A stretch of DNA of 64,000 nt from Haloferax sp. Q22. GTDB lineage: Archaea; Halobacteriota; Halobacteria; Halobacteriales; Haloferacaceae. Under the pieces are notes generated by a model, which saw only the letters and a list, made by a program, of their open reading frames with translations, had not been told where the DNA came from and did no database searches. Positions within the stretch are counted from its first letter, which is position 1; each line of letters begins with the position of its first letter. Both the position numbers and the translations under genes were made by a program. The DNA is taken from assembly GCF_001482285.1 (NCBI RefSeq), contig NZ_LOEP01000033.1:145829-209828 (forward strand). The letters are read 5' to 3'. Positions 8,730-17,891 of this stretch are shown here, piece by piece.

Positions 8730-9197
8730 TCAGCCGTCGAGGTCGTCGAGGTCGGCGAGGATTTCGTCGGCGTGACCGTCGGGCGAGACGCCCTCGTAGA
8801 CCCGTTCGATGGTCCCGTCGGGGCCGACGAGATACGAGTTGCGGAAGACGCCGTCGAACGTCTTGCCGAACATGTTCTTCTCGCCGTAGGAGCCGTACGC
8901 CGACGAGACGCTGCCGTCTTCGTCCGACAGAAGTGTGAACGGGAGGTCGTACTTCTCGGCGAACGAGTCGAGGTCCGAGACGGGGTCGTCGCTGATGCCG
9001 AGAACCGCTGCGTCGCGGTCTTCGAACTCGTCCCACGAGTCGCGGAAGCCGCAGGCCTCGGTGGTACACCCCGGCGTGTCGGCGCGCGGGTAGAAGTAGA
9101 CCACGACGTGTTCGCCGCGGAAGTCGGACAGCGAGACGAGATCGCCGCGCTGGTCGGGGAGTTCGAAGTCGGGGGCGTCGTCACCAATTTCGAGCAT
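8730..9197 (-). CDS. Peroxiredoxin, Bcp/PrxQ type
   Basis: 155 residues from ATG (MLEIGDDAPDF); a GTG two codons upstream is a possible alternative start. Thiol peroxidase that reduces hydrogen and alkyl peroxides in the cytoplasm. The catalytic site is FYPRADTPGCTTEACGFRD, with peroxidatic Cys44 and the resolving Cys49 five residues on, the atypical two-cysteine arrangement of the Bcp group. The thioredoxin fold is complete, including the FRNSYLVGPDG strand. Lies just downstream of ginS on the same strand. Confidence 0.93.
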   Translation of the reverse strand: MLEIGDDAPDFELPDQRGDLVSLSDFRGEHVVVYFYPRADTPGCTTEACGFRDSWDEFEDRDAAVLGISDDPVSDLDSFAEKYDLPFTLLSDEDGSVSSAYGSYGEKNMFGKTFDGVFRNSYLVGPDGTIERVYEGVSPDGHADEILADLDDLDG

Positions 9198-9233
9198 AGC
9201 CACCAGTTCTGGCGGCGGGCAGAAGGATCTTTC

Positions 9234-10220
9234 TCAGTCGAGTTTCTCGGCCGCGCCGCGTTCGACCAGCGGGTCGGCGTTGGCCGCCGGGAGCGTCACC
9301 ACGTCCTCGGTGGCGAGGTCGTACTCGCGCTCGTCGACGCCGAGGATGGTCCCCACGTCGGCGGTGATGCGCACCGTCTCGCGCTCGTCGCCGAGGCCGG
9401 AAAGCGGGTCGTCGTCGGACGGTTCAACCGTGTCGGTATCGCCCGCTGACGGAGCCGCGGTCTCTGGGTCTGGTTCGTCCGGTGGAACCGCGGGACCGGA
9501 GTCTGAGGGGCCGGAATCAGTCGACACCGCGGCCGCCTCGGTGGCTGGTCGGTCTGTCCCCGTCTGGGTCCTCGACTCCGCGTCCGAGGCGTCATCGCCG
9601 GTTCCGCCACCCATCGCGTCCGCGAGCACGCCGCCCGCGGCCGAGTCGTCGGTTCCGGTGCCGGTCGGTGCGGTCTCCGGGTCGGGTTCGTCCGGCGGAA
9701 TCGCGGGTCCGGAATCGTCAACTGCGTCCGGGGGCGACGTCGCGGGCGTCGATTCGACACCGGGAGCGCCGGCGTCCGGTTCCGCGGTCGTCACGTCGGT
9801 CGCGGCAACGGCGTCCCGCGGGGAGTCTGCGGCCGACACGTCTTCGAGCGCGGAGAGCACCGTGCCGCGGTTCTCCTCGATGCGGGCGACGAGGTCGTCG
9901 AACAGCCGCTTTTCCTCGTGGGTCAATCCGTCCGTCTCGGAGGACATCCCCGCGGCCGCGAAGCTCGCGGCCTTGACGACCTTGCCGACGCGGCGCTCGT
10001 AGATGGAGGTGACGACCTCCTCAGCGGTCTCGATTTCGTCCGTGAGTCGCCGAATCTCAGGCGAGTAGTGGGTGCCGAGCTGTTCGGCCTTCTCCTCGCG
10101 TTTCGCCTTCTGCTCGGCGATGAACTCCGCGACGTCCTCGTAGAACGACTCGCGGAGGTGCTGTAAGCTGTCTTTCTGTCGCTCCGTCCGAAGCACGCTC
10201 CTGAGGTCGTCTACGTTCAT
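9234..10220 (-). CDS. ginS: GINS complex subunit
   Basis: 328 residues. The N-terminal helical A domain (about 1-115: [47 protein letters not shown]) and a small C-terminal B domain ([20 protein letters not shown]) are joined by about 130 residues of low-complexity Pro/Thr/Ser/Asp linker containing two copies of DSGPA-(I/V)[14 protein letters not shown] bridges MCM and the polymerase/primase machinery in the replisome. Its ATG overlaps the last 4 nt of priS, the conserved archaeal ginS-primase linkage. The linker is long for the family. Confidence 0.9.
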   Translation of the reverse strand: MNVDDLRSVLRTERQKDSLQHLRESFYEDVAEFIAEQKAKREEKAEQLGTHYSPEIRRLTDEIETAEEVVTSIYERRVGKVVKAASFAAAGMSSETDGLTHEEKRLFDDLVARIEENRGTVLSALEDVSAADSPRDAVAATDVTTAEPDAGAPGVESTPATSPPDAVDDSGPAIPPDEPDPETAPTGTGTDDSAAGGVLADAMGGGTGDDASDAESRTQTGTDRPATEAAAVSTDSGPSDSGPAVPPDEPDPETAAPSAGDTDTVEPSDDDPLSGLGDERETVRITADVGTILGVDEREYDLATEDVVTLPAANADPLVERGAAEKLD

Positions 10221-11374
10221 TCTGTCACCTTCTCGGCTCGACCGCGAGTCATGAGAAACACGCCGAGGCTCTCGTCTACTGACTGCACGCCGGAGTCGAG
10301 TGTAAAGCTATCGCCGTCGAACTCGACTTCGCCGGGGTCGGTCACTTTCACGGCGATGTCGCGGCCGCGGAAGCGGTCCGGGACCGCGTCGGACAGGGGG
10401 TCGAAGTCGTCGATTTCGTCGCGGTCGAGTGGTTCGACGACGAGCCCCGACCCGCCGTGGAGGCTCTTTGGGAGCCGAATCAGTCGCTTCGTGTCGGTCG
10501 TCACCGGTTCGTCTATCGGCGAGGTTTCGTCCTCGACGGTCTCGTGGGCGAGCGCCTCCACCAGCGTTCGGACGCCGGGGCCGCCGGCCTCGACGTTGCC
10601 CTCGCGGACTGCATCGGGGTTGTTGCGGAACGCGCCGAGAATCGTCTTCGCGCGCCCGTCGCCGATGCCGTCGAGTTCCTTCAGCCGCGAGAGCGCGGCG
10701 TCTTCTTCCATCTCCAACAGCGCGTCCACGAATTCGAGGAGTCGCTGGTGCGTCCGTCGGCCCCATCCGCCTTCGGCCCGGAGGACCCGCTGGGTCGTCG
10801 TCCCGTGCTGTCGCGTCTCGATGAGCGCGTCGAAGTCGAGGTCGATGGCGCGGATGTAGTCGACCACCTCGCGGCGGGCCTCGCTGTCGAGGCCGCGGAT
10901 CGACTCGTCGCGCACGTGGACGTGGTAGCCGCGGCCGCCGGAGAACACCGCCTGCATCTCCTCGAAGTCGAAGTCGTCTTCGAGGAGGTCGAGGAGGTCG
11001 AGGAGCGCCTCTTTTCCGGCGTCGAGCATGTCGGCGTAGCCCGTCGTTTCAGGGTCGATACCGGGGAGGTGGTCCGCGTCGATGTCGAAGACGAGGTCCG
11101 CCTCGCGCCAGCCCTTGTCGTCCATCGAGGCCGCGCCGGGGTCCGAAAACCGGGCCGACGAGAAGTAGACGTGCCGGGGCGCGCTCCGGGCGAGGTAGTC
11201 CGAGAGGTCGCCGAGGTCGAGAAGCGACTGGTGGCGGTGCATCCGCGTGCCGCCGGCCGACCACGGGATGACGCCCCACTCACGTTCGCCCGGGGCGGGC
11301 GGGAGCGGAACGTCGGTGCTCCGGTAGTAATCGCCGAAGCGACCTTCGAGGTACTCGCGAGTGCGCCCGTCCAT
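10217..11374 (-). CDS. priS: DNA primase small (catalytic) subunit
   Basis: 385 residues. Synthesises RNA/DNA primers in replication together with PriL, which is not in this window. Catalytic motifs of archaeo-eukaryotic primases are visible: [23 protein letters not shown] (metal-binding Asp-x-Asp near residue 110) and [11 protein letters not shown] (nucleotide binding), followed by [15 protein letters not shown]. Co-transcribed with ginS through a 4-nt overlap (GTGAATGA arrangement on the minus strand). Divergent from the aldo-keto reductase gene across a 125-nt spacer that holds a palindrome. Confidence 0.95.
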   Translation of the reverse strand: MDGRTREYLEGRFGDYYRSTDVPLPPAPGEREWGVIPWSAGGTRMHRHQSLLDLGDLSDYLARSAPRHVYFSSARFSDPGAASMDDKGWREADLVFDIDADHLPGIDPETTGYADMLDAGKEALLDLLDLLEDDFDFEEMQAVFSGGRGYHVHVRDESIRGLDSEARREVVDYIRAIDLDFDALIETRQHGTTTQRVLRAEGGWGRRTHQRLLEFVDALLEMEEDAALSRLKELDGIGDGRAKTILGAFRNNPDAVREGNVEAGGPGVRTLVEALAHETVEDETSPIDEPVTTDTKRLIRLPKSLHGGSGLVVEPLDRDEIDDFDPLSDAVPDRFRGRDIAVKVTDPGEVEFDGDSFTLDSGVQSVDESLGVFLMTRGRAEKVTE

Positions 11375-11439
11375 ACACCTCGGGTTCCGGAGGCGTGGGT
11401 AAAGCGATTACGTCTCCGCGCGTCCGTGGTCGTTTCTCT

Positions 11440-11452
11440 CACCACCGTGGTG
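11440..11452 (+). promoter_or_regulatory. Palindrome upstream of the aldo-keto reductase promoter
   Basis: CACCAC-C-GTGGTG, a perfect 6-nt inverted repeat around one base, just upstream of the AT-rich box GCTTATCATTATC (11458-11470) that sits about 30-40 nt before the gene start. Operator-like, but the binding protein is unknown. Confidence 0.4.
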
Positions 11453-11499
11453 TGCGTATGCTTATCATTATCGTTTGTGTATGCACCCGTGTGACCGAC

Positions 11500-12477
11500 A
11501 TGGAGTACACCTACCTCGGCGACACCGGCCTCGAAGTCTCGCGGCTCTGTCTGGGCTGTATGAACTTCGGCTCCAGCGCGGAGTGGATGATGAACGACAG
11601 GCAGGCGAGCCTCGACCTCCTCGACAGCGCGCTCGACGCCGGCATCAACTTCCTCGACACGGCGAACGCCTACTCCCGCGGGGAGTCGGAAGAAATCGTC
11701 GGCGAGGCCATCGCCGAGCGCGACCGGGAAGAACTCGCCATCGCGACGAAGGTCTACTTCCCGATGGGCGACGGGCCGAACAAGTCCGGGCTCTCGCGCA
11801 AGCACATCATCGACCAGGCGCACGCGAGCCTCGACCGCCTCGGCACGGACTACATCGACCTCTATCAGATTCACCGCTGGGACGAGGGCGTCCCCATCGA
11901 GGAGACGCTTTCGGCGCTCGACTACCTCGTCGAGGAGGGCCTCGTCCGCTACGTCGGCGCGTCCACGATGACCTCGTACCAGTTCACGCGGGCGCTGTAC
12001 ACCGCCGACGTGGAGAACCTCGAACGCTTCGCTTGCATGCAACCGGAGTACAACGCGGTCGACCGCCACGAGGAGGCGAATCTGCTTCCGGTCTGTGAGG
12101 GCGAGGGTATTGGCGTCATCCCGTGGTCGCCGCTCGCGGGCGGCTTCCTCACGGGCAAGTACGAACGCGACGCCGAGGTGCCCGCTGACACGCGCGCGGA
12201 CTCGGACGAGTACACGTCGAACCGGTTCACCGACGAGAACTGGGCCGTCCTCGACGCGATTCGGTCGCTCGCCGAGGAGAAAGACGCCACCCCCGCGCAG
12301 GTGTCGCTCGCGTGGCTCCTCCACAAGCCCGTCGTCGACGCGCCCATCATCGGCCCGCGCCGACTCGACCACCTCGAAGAGAACGTCGGCGCGCTCGACG
12401 TGGACCTGAGCGACGACGACGTCGAACGAATCGAGGCTCCGAAGACGCCGAGGTGGCCCGCACCGGGTAAAGACTAA
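11500..12477 (+). CDS. Aldo/keto reductase
   Basis: 325 residues from the ATG giving MEYTYLGDTGLEVS; the longer upstream frame runs through the promoter and is rejected. NAD(P)H-dependent (beta/alpha)8 oxidoreductase: catalytic Asp and Tyr in FLDTANAYSRGESEE, Lys in IATKVYFPMG, His in IDLYQIHRWD, and the cofactor loop PWSPLAGGFLTGKY. Belongs to the AKR11/YajO-like subgroup acting on aldehydes or aldoses. It precedes the sugar ABC operon in the same direction, 180 nt away, with its own promoter, and may reduce an imported sugar. Confidence 0.92.
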   Translation: MEYTYLGDTGLEVSRLCLGCMNFGSSAEWMMNDRQASLDLLDSALDAGINFLDTANAYSRGESEEIVGEAIAERDREELAIATKVYFPMGDGPNKSGLSRKHIIDQAHASLDRLGTDYIDLYQIHRWDEGVPIEETLSALDYLVEEGLVRYVGASTMTSYQFTRALYTADVENLERFACMQPEYNAVDRHEEANLLPVCEGEGIGVIPWSPLAGGFLTGKYERDAEVPADTRADSDEYTSNRFTDENWAVLDAIRSLAEEKDATPAQVSLAWLLHKPVVDAPIIGPRRLDHLEENVGALDVDLSDDDVERIEAPKTPRWPAPGKD

Positions 12478-12582
12478 ACGTCGGCGAGTCCAAACTACAC
12501 AAACAATAGTTATAATTCATCGGAGCCACCGTAGTTACAGATTCTCGACTGATTGAATTTCGGACTGCCGGGAATATTGACA

Positions 12583-12607
12583 AGTAATTTACTACAACAC
12601 CAATAGT
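12583..12607 (+). promoter_or_regulatory. Overlapping palindromes upstream of the ABC operon promoter
   Basis: AGTAA-T-TTACT (12583-12593), an odd-centred perfect palindrome, runs into ACTA-N9-TAGT (12591-12607). Both lie just upstream of the TATA box of the sugar importer operon. The half-sites AGTA/TACT resemble those of TrmB-type operators but in a different arrangement from the site at the trmB promoter. Confidence 0.4.
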
Positions 12608-12620
12608 GGCCAGCACCAAA

Positions 12621-12630
12621 ACTATAAATA
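12621..12630 (+). promoter_or_regulatory. TATA box of the sugar ABC importer operon
   Basis: ACTATAAATA, an excellent archaeal TATA element, 28 nt before the start codon of the binding-protein gene, so the transcript is probably leaderless. The surrounding 170 nt are conspicuously AT-rich. Confidence 0.7.
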
Positions 12631-12657
12631 ATCACTAATTGTAGAATACAGACTGTA

Positions 12658-14205
12658 ATGGTTGATGCTGACTCACGCAAGGGCAAGCGTACTGGCGTCT
12701 CTCGACGCAGTTTTGTGAAAGCGGCCGGCGCATCGGGTGTCGCCGTCGGACTGGCCGGGTGCATTAGTACAGGCGGCGGTGACGACAACGGCGGTAACGG
12801 CGGGACGGACACCGACACCGACACGCCGATTAACACCGAAGAATCGACCGAGGAGATCACGCTGCAGTGGGCCGCAGACACCCGCGTCGCGGAGGCCGAA
12901 GAGGAAGTCGTGCAGGCGCTTCGGGACGCAGGCCTCCCGGAGAACATCGACATCGACATCCTCGCCGGGTCGCAGGTGACGGACAACCGGCAGGCGCAGT
13001 ACCAGCAGTGGCTCTCCGGCGGTCGCTCGGAGCCGACGCTGCTCATGATGGACAGCGGGTGGACGATTCCGTTCATCGCGCGTAACCAACTGCAGAACCT
13101 CTCGCAGTCGCTCCCGGAGGAGCTGACCTCCACCATCGAAGAGGAGTACTTCGAGGCCAGCGTCTCGACGGCGAAGGGGTCGAACGGCGACCTCTACGGC
13201 CAGCCGCTGTTCCCCGACTTCCCGACGGTCCAGTACCGAAAGGACCTGCTCCGGAACGCGGGCTACACCGACGAGGACTTCTCGACGTGGGCGACCGAGT
13301 CGATGTCGTGGGAGGACTTCTCGCGCGTCACGAAGGAGGCGCTCGACGCCAACCCCGACATCGAGAACGGCTTCACGTTCCAGGCGAACGTCTACGAGGG
13401 CCTGTCGTGCTGTGACTTCAACGAGTTCATGACCTCGTACGGCGGCGCGTACTTCGGCGGCCGCGAGAACCTGTTCGGCCCCATCGGCGACCGCCCCATC
13501 ACGGTCGAAGAGGAGCCGGTCATCAACGCGATTCGGATGGTCCGGACGCTCATCCACGGCGAGGACGACGAGTACGCCCTCGACGGTATCACGGGCGGCA
13601 TCTCGCCCGAGGCGGTCCTCCAGTGGACCGAGGACCCGTCCCGACAGCCCTTCACGACGGGCAACGCGGTCATGCACCGCAACTGGCCGTACTCCATCGT
13701 CATCAACGGCGCGGAGCCGTCGGAAGAAAACGATCAGACCGGCTTCGGCGAGGATCTCGGCGTCATGCCGATTCCGTACGGCGTCACCGCCGACGAGGCC
13801 AAGTACGAGGGTACCGGCGGCCCCGTCGCCGCCCTCGGTGGCTGGCACATGACGATGAACCCCAACTCCTCGGACGCACAGAAGCAGGCCGCAGTGCAGG
13901 TGCTTCGGACGATGCAAACCGAGCAGTTCCAGCTCGACATGTTCCGTATCATCGGCTGGATTCCGCCGCGCCCGTCGCTGCTCGAATCCGACCAGGCCGC
14001 CGAGGTGCCAATCATCGGCCGCTACCTCGACGCTCTGAAGGTCGCCGGCGAGAACGCAATTCCGCGCCCGGTCACCGTCGTCTGGCCGCAGCAGTCCGGC
14101 CGCATCTCCCAAGAGGTCAACGCCGCGTTCGCCCAGGAGAAATCCCCCGAACAGGCGATGTCCGACCTCGCATCACAGCTCGAACAGATCGAGCAGAACG
14201 CGTAG
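12658..14205 (+). CDS. Sugar ABC transporter substrate-binding lipoprotein
   Basis: 515 residues. Begins with a twin-arginine signal (SRRSFVKAAGASGVAVGLAGC), ending in a lipobox whose Cys is lipidated, then an acidic Gly/Asn/Asp/Thr linker (GGDDNGGNGGTDTDTDT) and a family 1 extracellular solute-binding domain (IDIDILAGSQVTDNRQAQYQQWL, MMDSGWTIPF, GAYFGGRENLFG, GGWHMTMNPNS). It captures a sugar outside the membrane and hands it to the two permeases that follow. First gene of a four-gene CUT1-type importer operon with its own TATA box. Glucose or a maltodextrin-like sugar is plausible given the neighbouring trmB, but not proven. Confidence 0.93.
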   Translation: MVDADSRKGKRTGVSRRSFVKAAGASGVAVGLAGCISTGGGDDNGGNGGTDTDTDTPINTEESTEEITLQWAADTRVAEAEEEVVQALRDAGLPENIDIDILAGSQVTDNRQAQYQQWLSGGRSEPTLLMMDSGWTIPFIARNQLQNLSQSLPEELTSTIEEEYFEASVSTAKGSNGDLYGQPLFPDFPTVQYRKDLLRNAGYTDEDFSTWATESMSWEDFSRVTKEALDANPDIENGFTFQANVYEGLSCCDFNEFMTSYGGAYFGGRENLFGPIGDRPITVEEEPVINAIRMVRTLIHGEDDEYALDGITGGISPEAVLQWTEDPSRQPFTTGNAVMHRNWPYSIVINGAEPSEENDQTGFGEDLGVMPIPYGVTADEAKYEGTGGPVAALGGWHMTMNPNSSDAQKQAAVQVLRTMQTEQFQLDMFRIIGWIPPRPSLLESDQAAEVPIIGRYLDALKVAGENAIPRPVTVVWPQQSGRISQEVNAAFAQEKSPEQAMSDLASQLEQIEQNA

Positions 14206-14253
14206 AGCAACGTCTTTACCGAGACGTAACCAATACACACGTTATCATTTGAC

Positions 14254-15279
14254 ATGGCTACCGAACAACAATCAGGGGAGACATTTTCCGACACCCAGCG
14301 GAGCGGCCCGTACGCGTCGGCCGTCAATTGGATGGAGTCGCTTTCCGAGACGCAGTTCGCGTACCTGCTCCTGACGCCCGCGCTCGTCCTCTTAGGGGTA
14401 ATCGCCGTCTACCCGCTGGTCTCGACGTTCAGCATGTCGCTGTTCGCCGACCGGCTGACGGGGACCGCGCGACTCGGCGAGTTCGTCGGACTGCAGAACT
14501 ACGTGGACCTGTTCACCGGCGCGCGCAACTACGCGCTCCCGTCGCAGTTCCTCCCGACGTTCTCCTCGGAGTTCCCCTTCGTCACGAACATCTACTCCAG
14601 CGCGCTCGCGGTGACGCTCATCTTCACCGTGTTCAGCGTGCTGTTCGAAACGCTCATCGGCTTCGGTCAGGCGCTCATCCTCGACCAGGACTTCCGCGGT
14701 CGGCGGTGGGTCCGCGTCGCCATCATCATCCCGTGGGCCGTGCCCATCGTCATCCAGGGGATGATCTGGTACCTGATGTTCCAGCCGAACATCGGCTTTC
14801 TCGTCGGGACGAGCGAGAACCCGGCGCTGTTGAACCAACTCGGGCTCATCGGCACGACGCCGCTTCGGAACACCGCGGACGCGTTGTTCCTCATCATCGT
14901 GGCCGACGTGTGGAAGACCTCGGCGTTCATGGCGCTTCTCATCCTCGCGGGGATGCAGAGCATCGACCGGTCGCTGTACGACGTGGCGAAGGTCGCCGGC
15001 GCGTCGCGCTGGCAGCAGTTCAAGCTCATCACCTTCCCGCTCATCCTGCCGACGGTGCTCGTAGCGATGCTGTTCCGCACCATCGACGCGATGCGCGTCT
15101 ACGGCATCATCCAGACCATGGCCGGCTGTCAGACGGTCCCGTCGCTGTCGTGTCTCGTCGTCACGACGTTCAACACGCCGCTGTACGGGACCTCGGCGAC
15201 CGTGGCGTTCGTCACCGCGGGCATCATCGCCGTCGTGGTCTCGGTGTACATCGTGAACTTCGCCAGCGAGGGTCTCTGA
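14254..15279 (+). CDS. Sugar ABC transporter permease (MalF-like)
   Basis: 341 residues with about six transmembrane helices (first around YLLLTPALVLLGVIAVYPLV). The EAA loop that docks onto the ATPase is DVAKVAGASRWQQFKLITFPLILP-like, near residue 250. Forms the membrane channel with the next gene product. Starts 48 nt after the binding-protein gene. Confidence 0.94.
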   Translation: MATEQQSGETFSDTQRSGPYASAVNWMESLSETQFAYLLLTPALVLLGVIAVYPLVSTFSMSLFADRLTGTARLGEFVGLQNYVDLFTGARNYALPSQFLPTFSSEFPFVTNIYSSALAVTLIFTVFSVLFETLIGFGQALILDQDFRGRRWVRVAIIIPWAVPIVIQGMIWYLMFQPNIGFLVGTSENPALLNQLGLIGTTPLRNTADALFLIIVADVWKTSAFMALLILAGMQSIDRSLYDVAKVAGASRWQQFKLITFPLILPTVLVAMLFRTIDAMRVYGIIQTMAGCQTVPSLSCLVVTTFNTPLYGTSATVAFVTAGIIAVVVSVYIVNFASEGL

Positions 15280-15280
15280 T

Positions 15281-16240
15281 ATGTCCAACGAAACTCAGGG
15301 AGCCGGTATCGGCTCCGCCGACGCCGACATGAAGCGCGGGCCGCTCGGCCGCTGGGTCGACTCGGCCATCAAGAACCCCGACAAGGTCTACCGCGCGATG
15401 TTCTACGTCGCGATGCTGTTCTTCCTCGTCACGACGCTGTTCCCGTTCTACTGGCTGCTCGTGCTGGCGCTCACGCCGAACAACCTCATCGCCAACATGG
15501 GGCTCGTTCCGAAGGGCTTCAACCCCGAGGTGTTCATCGCGATGTTCGACCGTGTGCCGTTCCACCTGTACATGTTCAACAGCTTCGTGCTGGGCATCAC
15601 GACCACCGTGCTCGTGTTGCTCATCGCCAGCCTCGCGGGGTACGTCTTCGGCCGCCTCCGGTTCCCCGGAAAGGGCGTGCTGATGCTCGGCATCCTCGCA
15701 ATCAGCTACTTCCCGCCGGCGGCGTTCCTCATCCCGCTCTTCGAGCTGTTCACCGGGAACACGGCGATTAGCATCGGGATGGTGACGATATCGACGCCGG
15801 ACCTGTTCAACACGCCCGCACCGATGGTGTTCCCGTTCAGCGCGCTGTTCCTGCCGCTGTCGATATTCATCCTCACGACCTTCTACGGGCAGATTCCCGA
15901 CGGGTTGGAGGACGCGGCGCGGGTGGAGGGGACGACCCGACTGGGCGCGCTGTTCCGCGTCATCGTGCCGCTTTCGGCACCCGGCGTGGCGACCGCGGGC
16001 GTCCTCACGTTCATCAGCGTCTACAACGAGTTCTTCTTCTCGTTCCTGATGAACAACGGCGAGGCCGACTCGTGGGCGCCTATCGTCGCGGGTATCCTGA
16101 AGTATCAGGGGCAGTTCGACACCCCGTACAACCTGATGGCCGCCGCCTCCATCGTGGGAGTCTTACCCGTGGCCATCCTTGTCATCATCGCACAGGAACG
16201 CATCGTGAGTGGACTGACTGCAGGAGCGCTGAAGGAGTAA
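15281..16240 (+). CDS. Sugar ABC transporter permease (MalG-like)
   Basis: 319 residues, about six transmembrane helices; first one AMLFFLVTTLFPFYWLLVLA. The EAA motif is LEDAARVEGTTRLGALFRV with IVPLSAPG after it. Partner of the preceding MalF-like permease. Its ATG overlaps the region right after the upstream stop with 1 nt between them, indicating translational coupling. Confidence 0.94.
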   Translation: MSNETQGAGIGSADADMKRGPLGRWVDSAIKNPDKVYRAMFYVAMLFFLVTTLFPFYWLLVLALTPNNLIANMGLVPKGFNPEVFIAMFDRVPFHLYMFNSFVLGITTTVLVLLIASLAGYVFGRLRFPGKGVLMLGILAISYFPPAAFLIPLFELFTGNTAISIGMVTISTPDLFNTPAPMVFPFSALFLPLSIFILTTFYGQIPDGLEDAARVEGTTRLGALFRVIVPLSAPGVATAGVLTFISVYNEFFFSFLMNNGEADSWAPIVAGILKYQGQFDTPYNLMAAASIVGVLPVAILVIIAQERIVSGLTAGALKE

Positions 16241-16242
16241 CC

Positions 16243-17430
16243 ATGGGAGACGTAACACTCGAACACGTAAGCAAGCACTACGACGACGTAACGGCGGTCG
16301 ACGACATGAACCTCGACATCGAGGACGGCGAATTTATCTGCCTCGTCGGTCCGTCGGGGTGCGGTAAGTCGACGACCATGGAGATGATTGCGGGTCTCAC
16401 CATCCCCTCGGAGGGGAAGGTGTTCATCGGGGACCGGGAGGTGACGAACCTCCCGCCGAAGGACCGCGGGGTGGCGATGGTGTTCCAGAACATCGCGCTG
16501 TTCCCCCACATGGACGTCTACGACAACATCTCCTTCGGGCTCCGCCTCCGCAACTACGACAAGGAGGAAATCGAGCGCCGCGTCGAGCGCGCCGCCGAAA
16601 TCGTCCAGTTGCAGGGCATGCTCGAACGCATGCCCGACGAGATGTCCGGCGGGCAGCGACAGCGCGTCGCCATCGCCCGCGCCATCGTCCGCAACCCCGA
16701 TGTCTTCCTGATGGACGAGCCGCTCGCGAACCTCGACGCGAAGCTCCGCGTCCACATGCGGACCGAACTCCAGCGCCTGCACAAGGAACTGGACACGACC
16801 ATCATCTACGTCACCCACGACCAGGCGGAGGCGATGACGATGTCCGACCGCATCGCGGTCATCGACTCCGGCCAGCTCCAGCAGATCGACCCGCCGCTCG
16901 TCTGTTACAACGAGCCGGCGAACCTGTTCGTCGCAGGCTTCATCGGCTCGCCCTCGATGAATTTCCTCGACGGCGAGGTCACAGAAGACGGGTTCGTCTC
17001 GACCAACATCGACGTGGAGTTCGACCCCGCGAACCTCGGCATCGAGGCGGGGACTGACGTCACGATGGGTATCCGCCCCGAGGACGTGTACCTCGTCGGC
17101 GACGAGGCGCTCGTCTCGAACCCCAGCCACCGCATCGAGGCCGTGACCGACGTGCTCGAACCGATGGGCGACGAGATATTCGTCTACCTAAAGCTCTCGG
17201 AGTCGGCCGAGACGGACCTCGAAGACACCAGCGGCGTCGCCAACGACCAACTGCTGATGAGCGTCGCCCCCGACACCGACATCGAGGAGGACGAGGACGT
17301 GACGGTCGTCCTCGACCGCTCGCGCGTCCACCTCTTCGACACGGCGACGGGCGAGGCAATCAGCCACGGCATCGAGACGCCCGTCCAGACGAGCGGCGCG
17401 CCCGGCACGGAAGCCGAAAGCGACGACTGA
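16243..17430 (+). CDS. Sugar ABC transporter ATP-binding protein (MalK/UgpC family)
   Basis: 395 residues from the ATG giving MGDVTLEHVSKHY, 2 nt after the permease stop. Nucleotide-binding domain complete: Walker A GPSGCGKST, Q-loop VFQNIALFPHMDVY, signature MSGGQRQRVAIARA, Walker B VFLMDEPLANLDA and switch His in YVTHDQAEAMT. The C-terminal third is the MalK-type OB/TOBE regulatory domain (FIGSPSMNFLDG, GIRPEDVYLV) with an acidic tail. Powers the importer and completes the operon. Confidence 0.95.
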   Translation: MGDVTLEHVSKHYDDVTAVDDMNLDIEDGEFICLVGPSGCGKSTTMEMIAGLTIPSEGKVFIGDREVTNLPPKDRGVAMVFQNIALFPHMDVYDNISFGLRLRNYDKEEIERRVERAAEIVQLQGMLERMPDEMSGGQRQRVAIARAIVRNPDVFLMDEPLANLDAKLRVHMRTELQRLHKELDTTIIYVTHDQAEAMTMSDRIAVIDSGQLQQIDPPLVCYNEPANLFVAGFIGSPSMNFLDGEVTEDGFVSTNIDVEFDPANLGIEAGTDVTMGIRPEDVYLVGDEALVSNPSHRIEAVTDVLEPMGDEIFVYLKLSESAETDLEDTSGVANDQLLMSVAPDTDIEEDEDVTVVLDRSRVHLFDTATGEAISHGIETPVQTSGAPGTEAESDD

Positions 17431-17500
17431 CGCGCCCGTAACACGGCCCGCGTCGGTTCGTCCTCGCTCGCACGTTCGCGACTCGCACAGCCCGCACAAC

Positions 17501-17508
17501 GCTTATCG
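17501..17508 (+). promoter_or_regulatory. TATA-like box for the small membrane protein gene
   Basis: GCTTATCG, 24 to 31 nt upstream of the start codon of the next gene; spacing fits a leaderless transcript. Confidence 0.45.
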
Positions 17509-17531
17509 GAGCCACACCACATCACACATCC

Positions 17532-17735
17532 ATGGTCAACGAACTCGGTCTGTTCTACCTCGGCGGGATGACGGTCCTGTTTTTCTTCTGGGCCTACGGC
17601 ATCGTCTCGTTCCTGCTCGACCTGAAGAACAAGTTCATCCCGAAGGGCAAGCAGTACCTCCGCGGGCGACGCCGGCTGAAGGAGGAAAAGCGCCGCGAGG
17701 AAGAGCGCAAAGAGCGCGAAGAACAGCTCTACTGA
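17532..17735 (+). CDS. Small single-pass membrane protein with charged coiled-coil tail
   Basis: 67 residues: a hydrophobic N-terminal half (LFYLGGMTVLFFFWAYGIVS) forming one membrane helix, then about 35 residues of almost uninterrupted Lys/Arg/Glu (RRRLKEEKRREEERKEREE), which should be a long charged helix on the cytoplasmic side. The base composition and codon use match the neighbours and it has its own promoter, so it looks real. I do not recognise a family or function. It lies between the ABC importer and the second dehydrogenase. Confidence 0.7.
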   Translation: MVNELGLFYLGGMTVLFFFWAYGIVSFLLDLKNKFIPKGKQYLRGRRRLKEEKRREEERKEREEQLY

Positions 17736-17891
17736 TGCCCAGTCTCGACCCGTGCCAGTCGCCTCGTCCCGGCTCGTTGTTCGTCCCTCCCCGCGTCTCG
17801 AACGCCGCCTGAACGGGCGCTCGCGGTCGATTCTGGCAATTCAGGCCAAAGAACGTGAAACTTAACACCACCTGTAGTTAATCATCGAATC

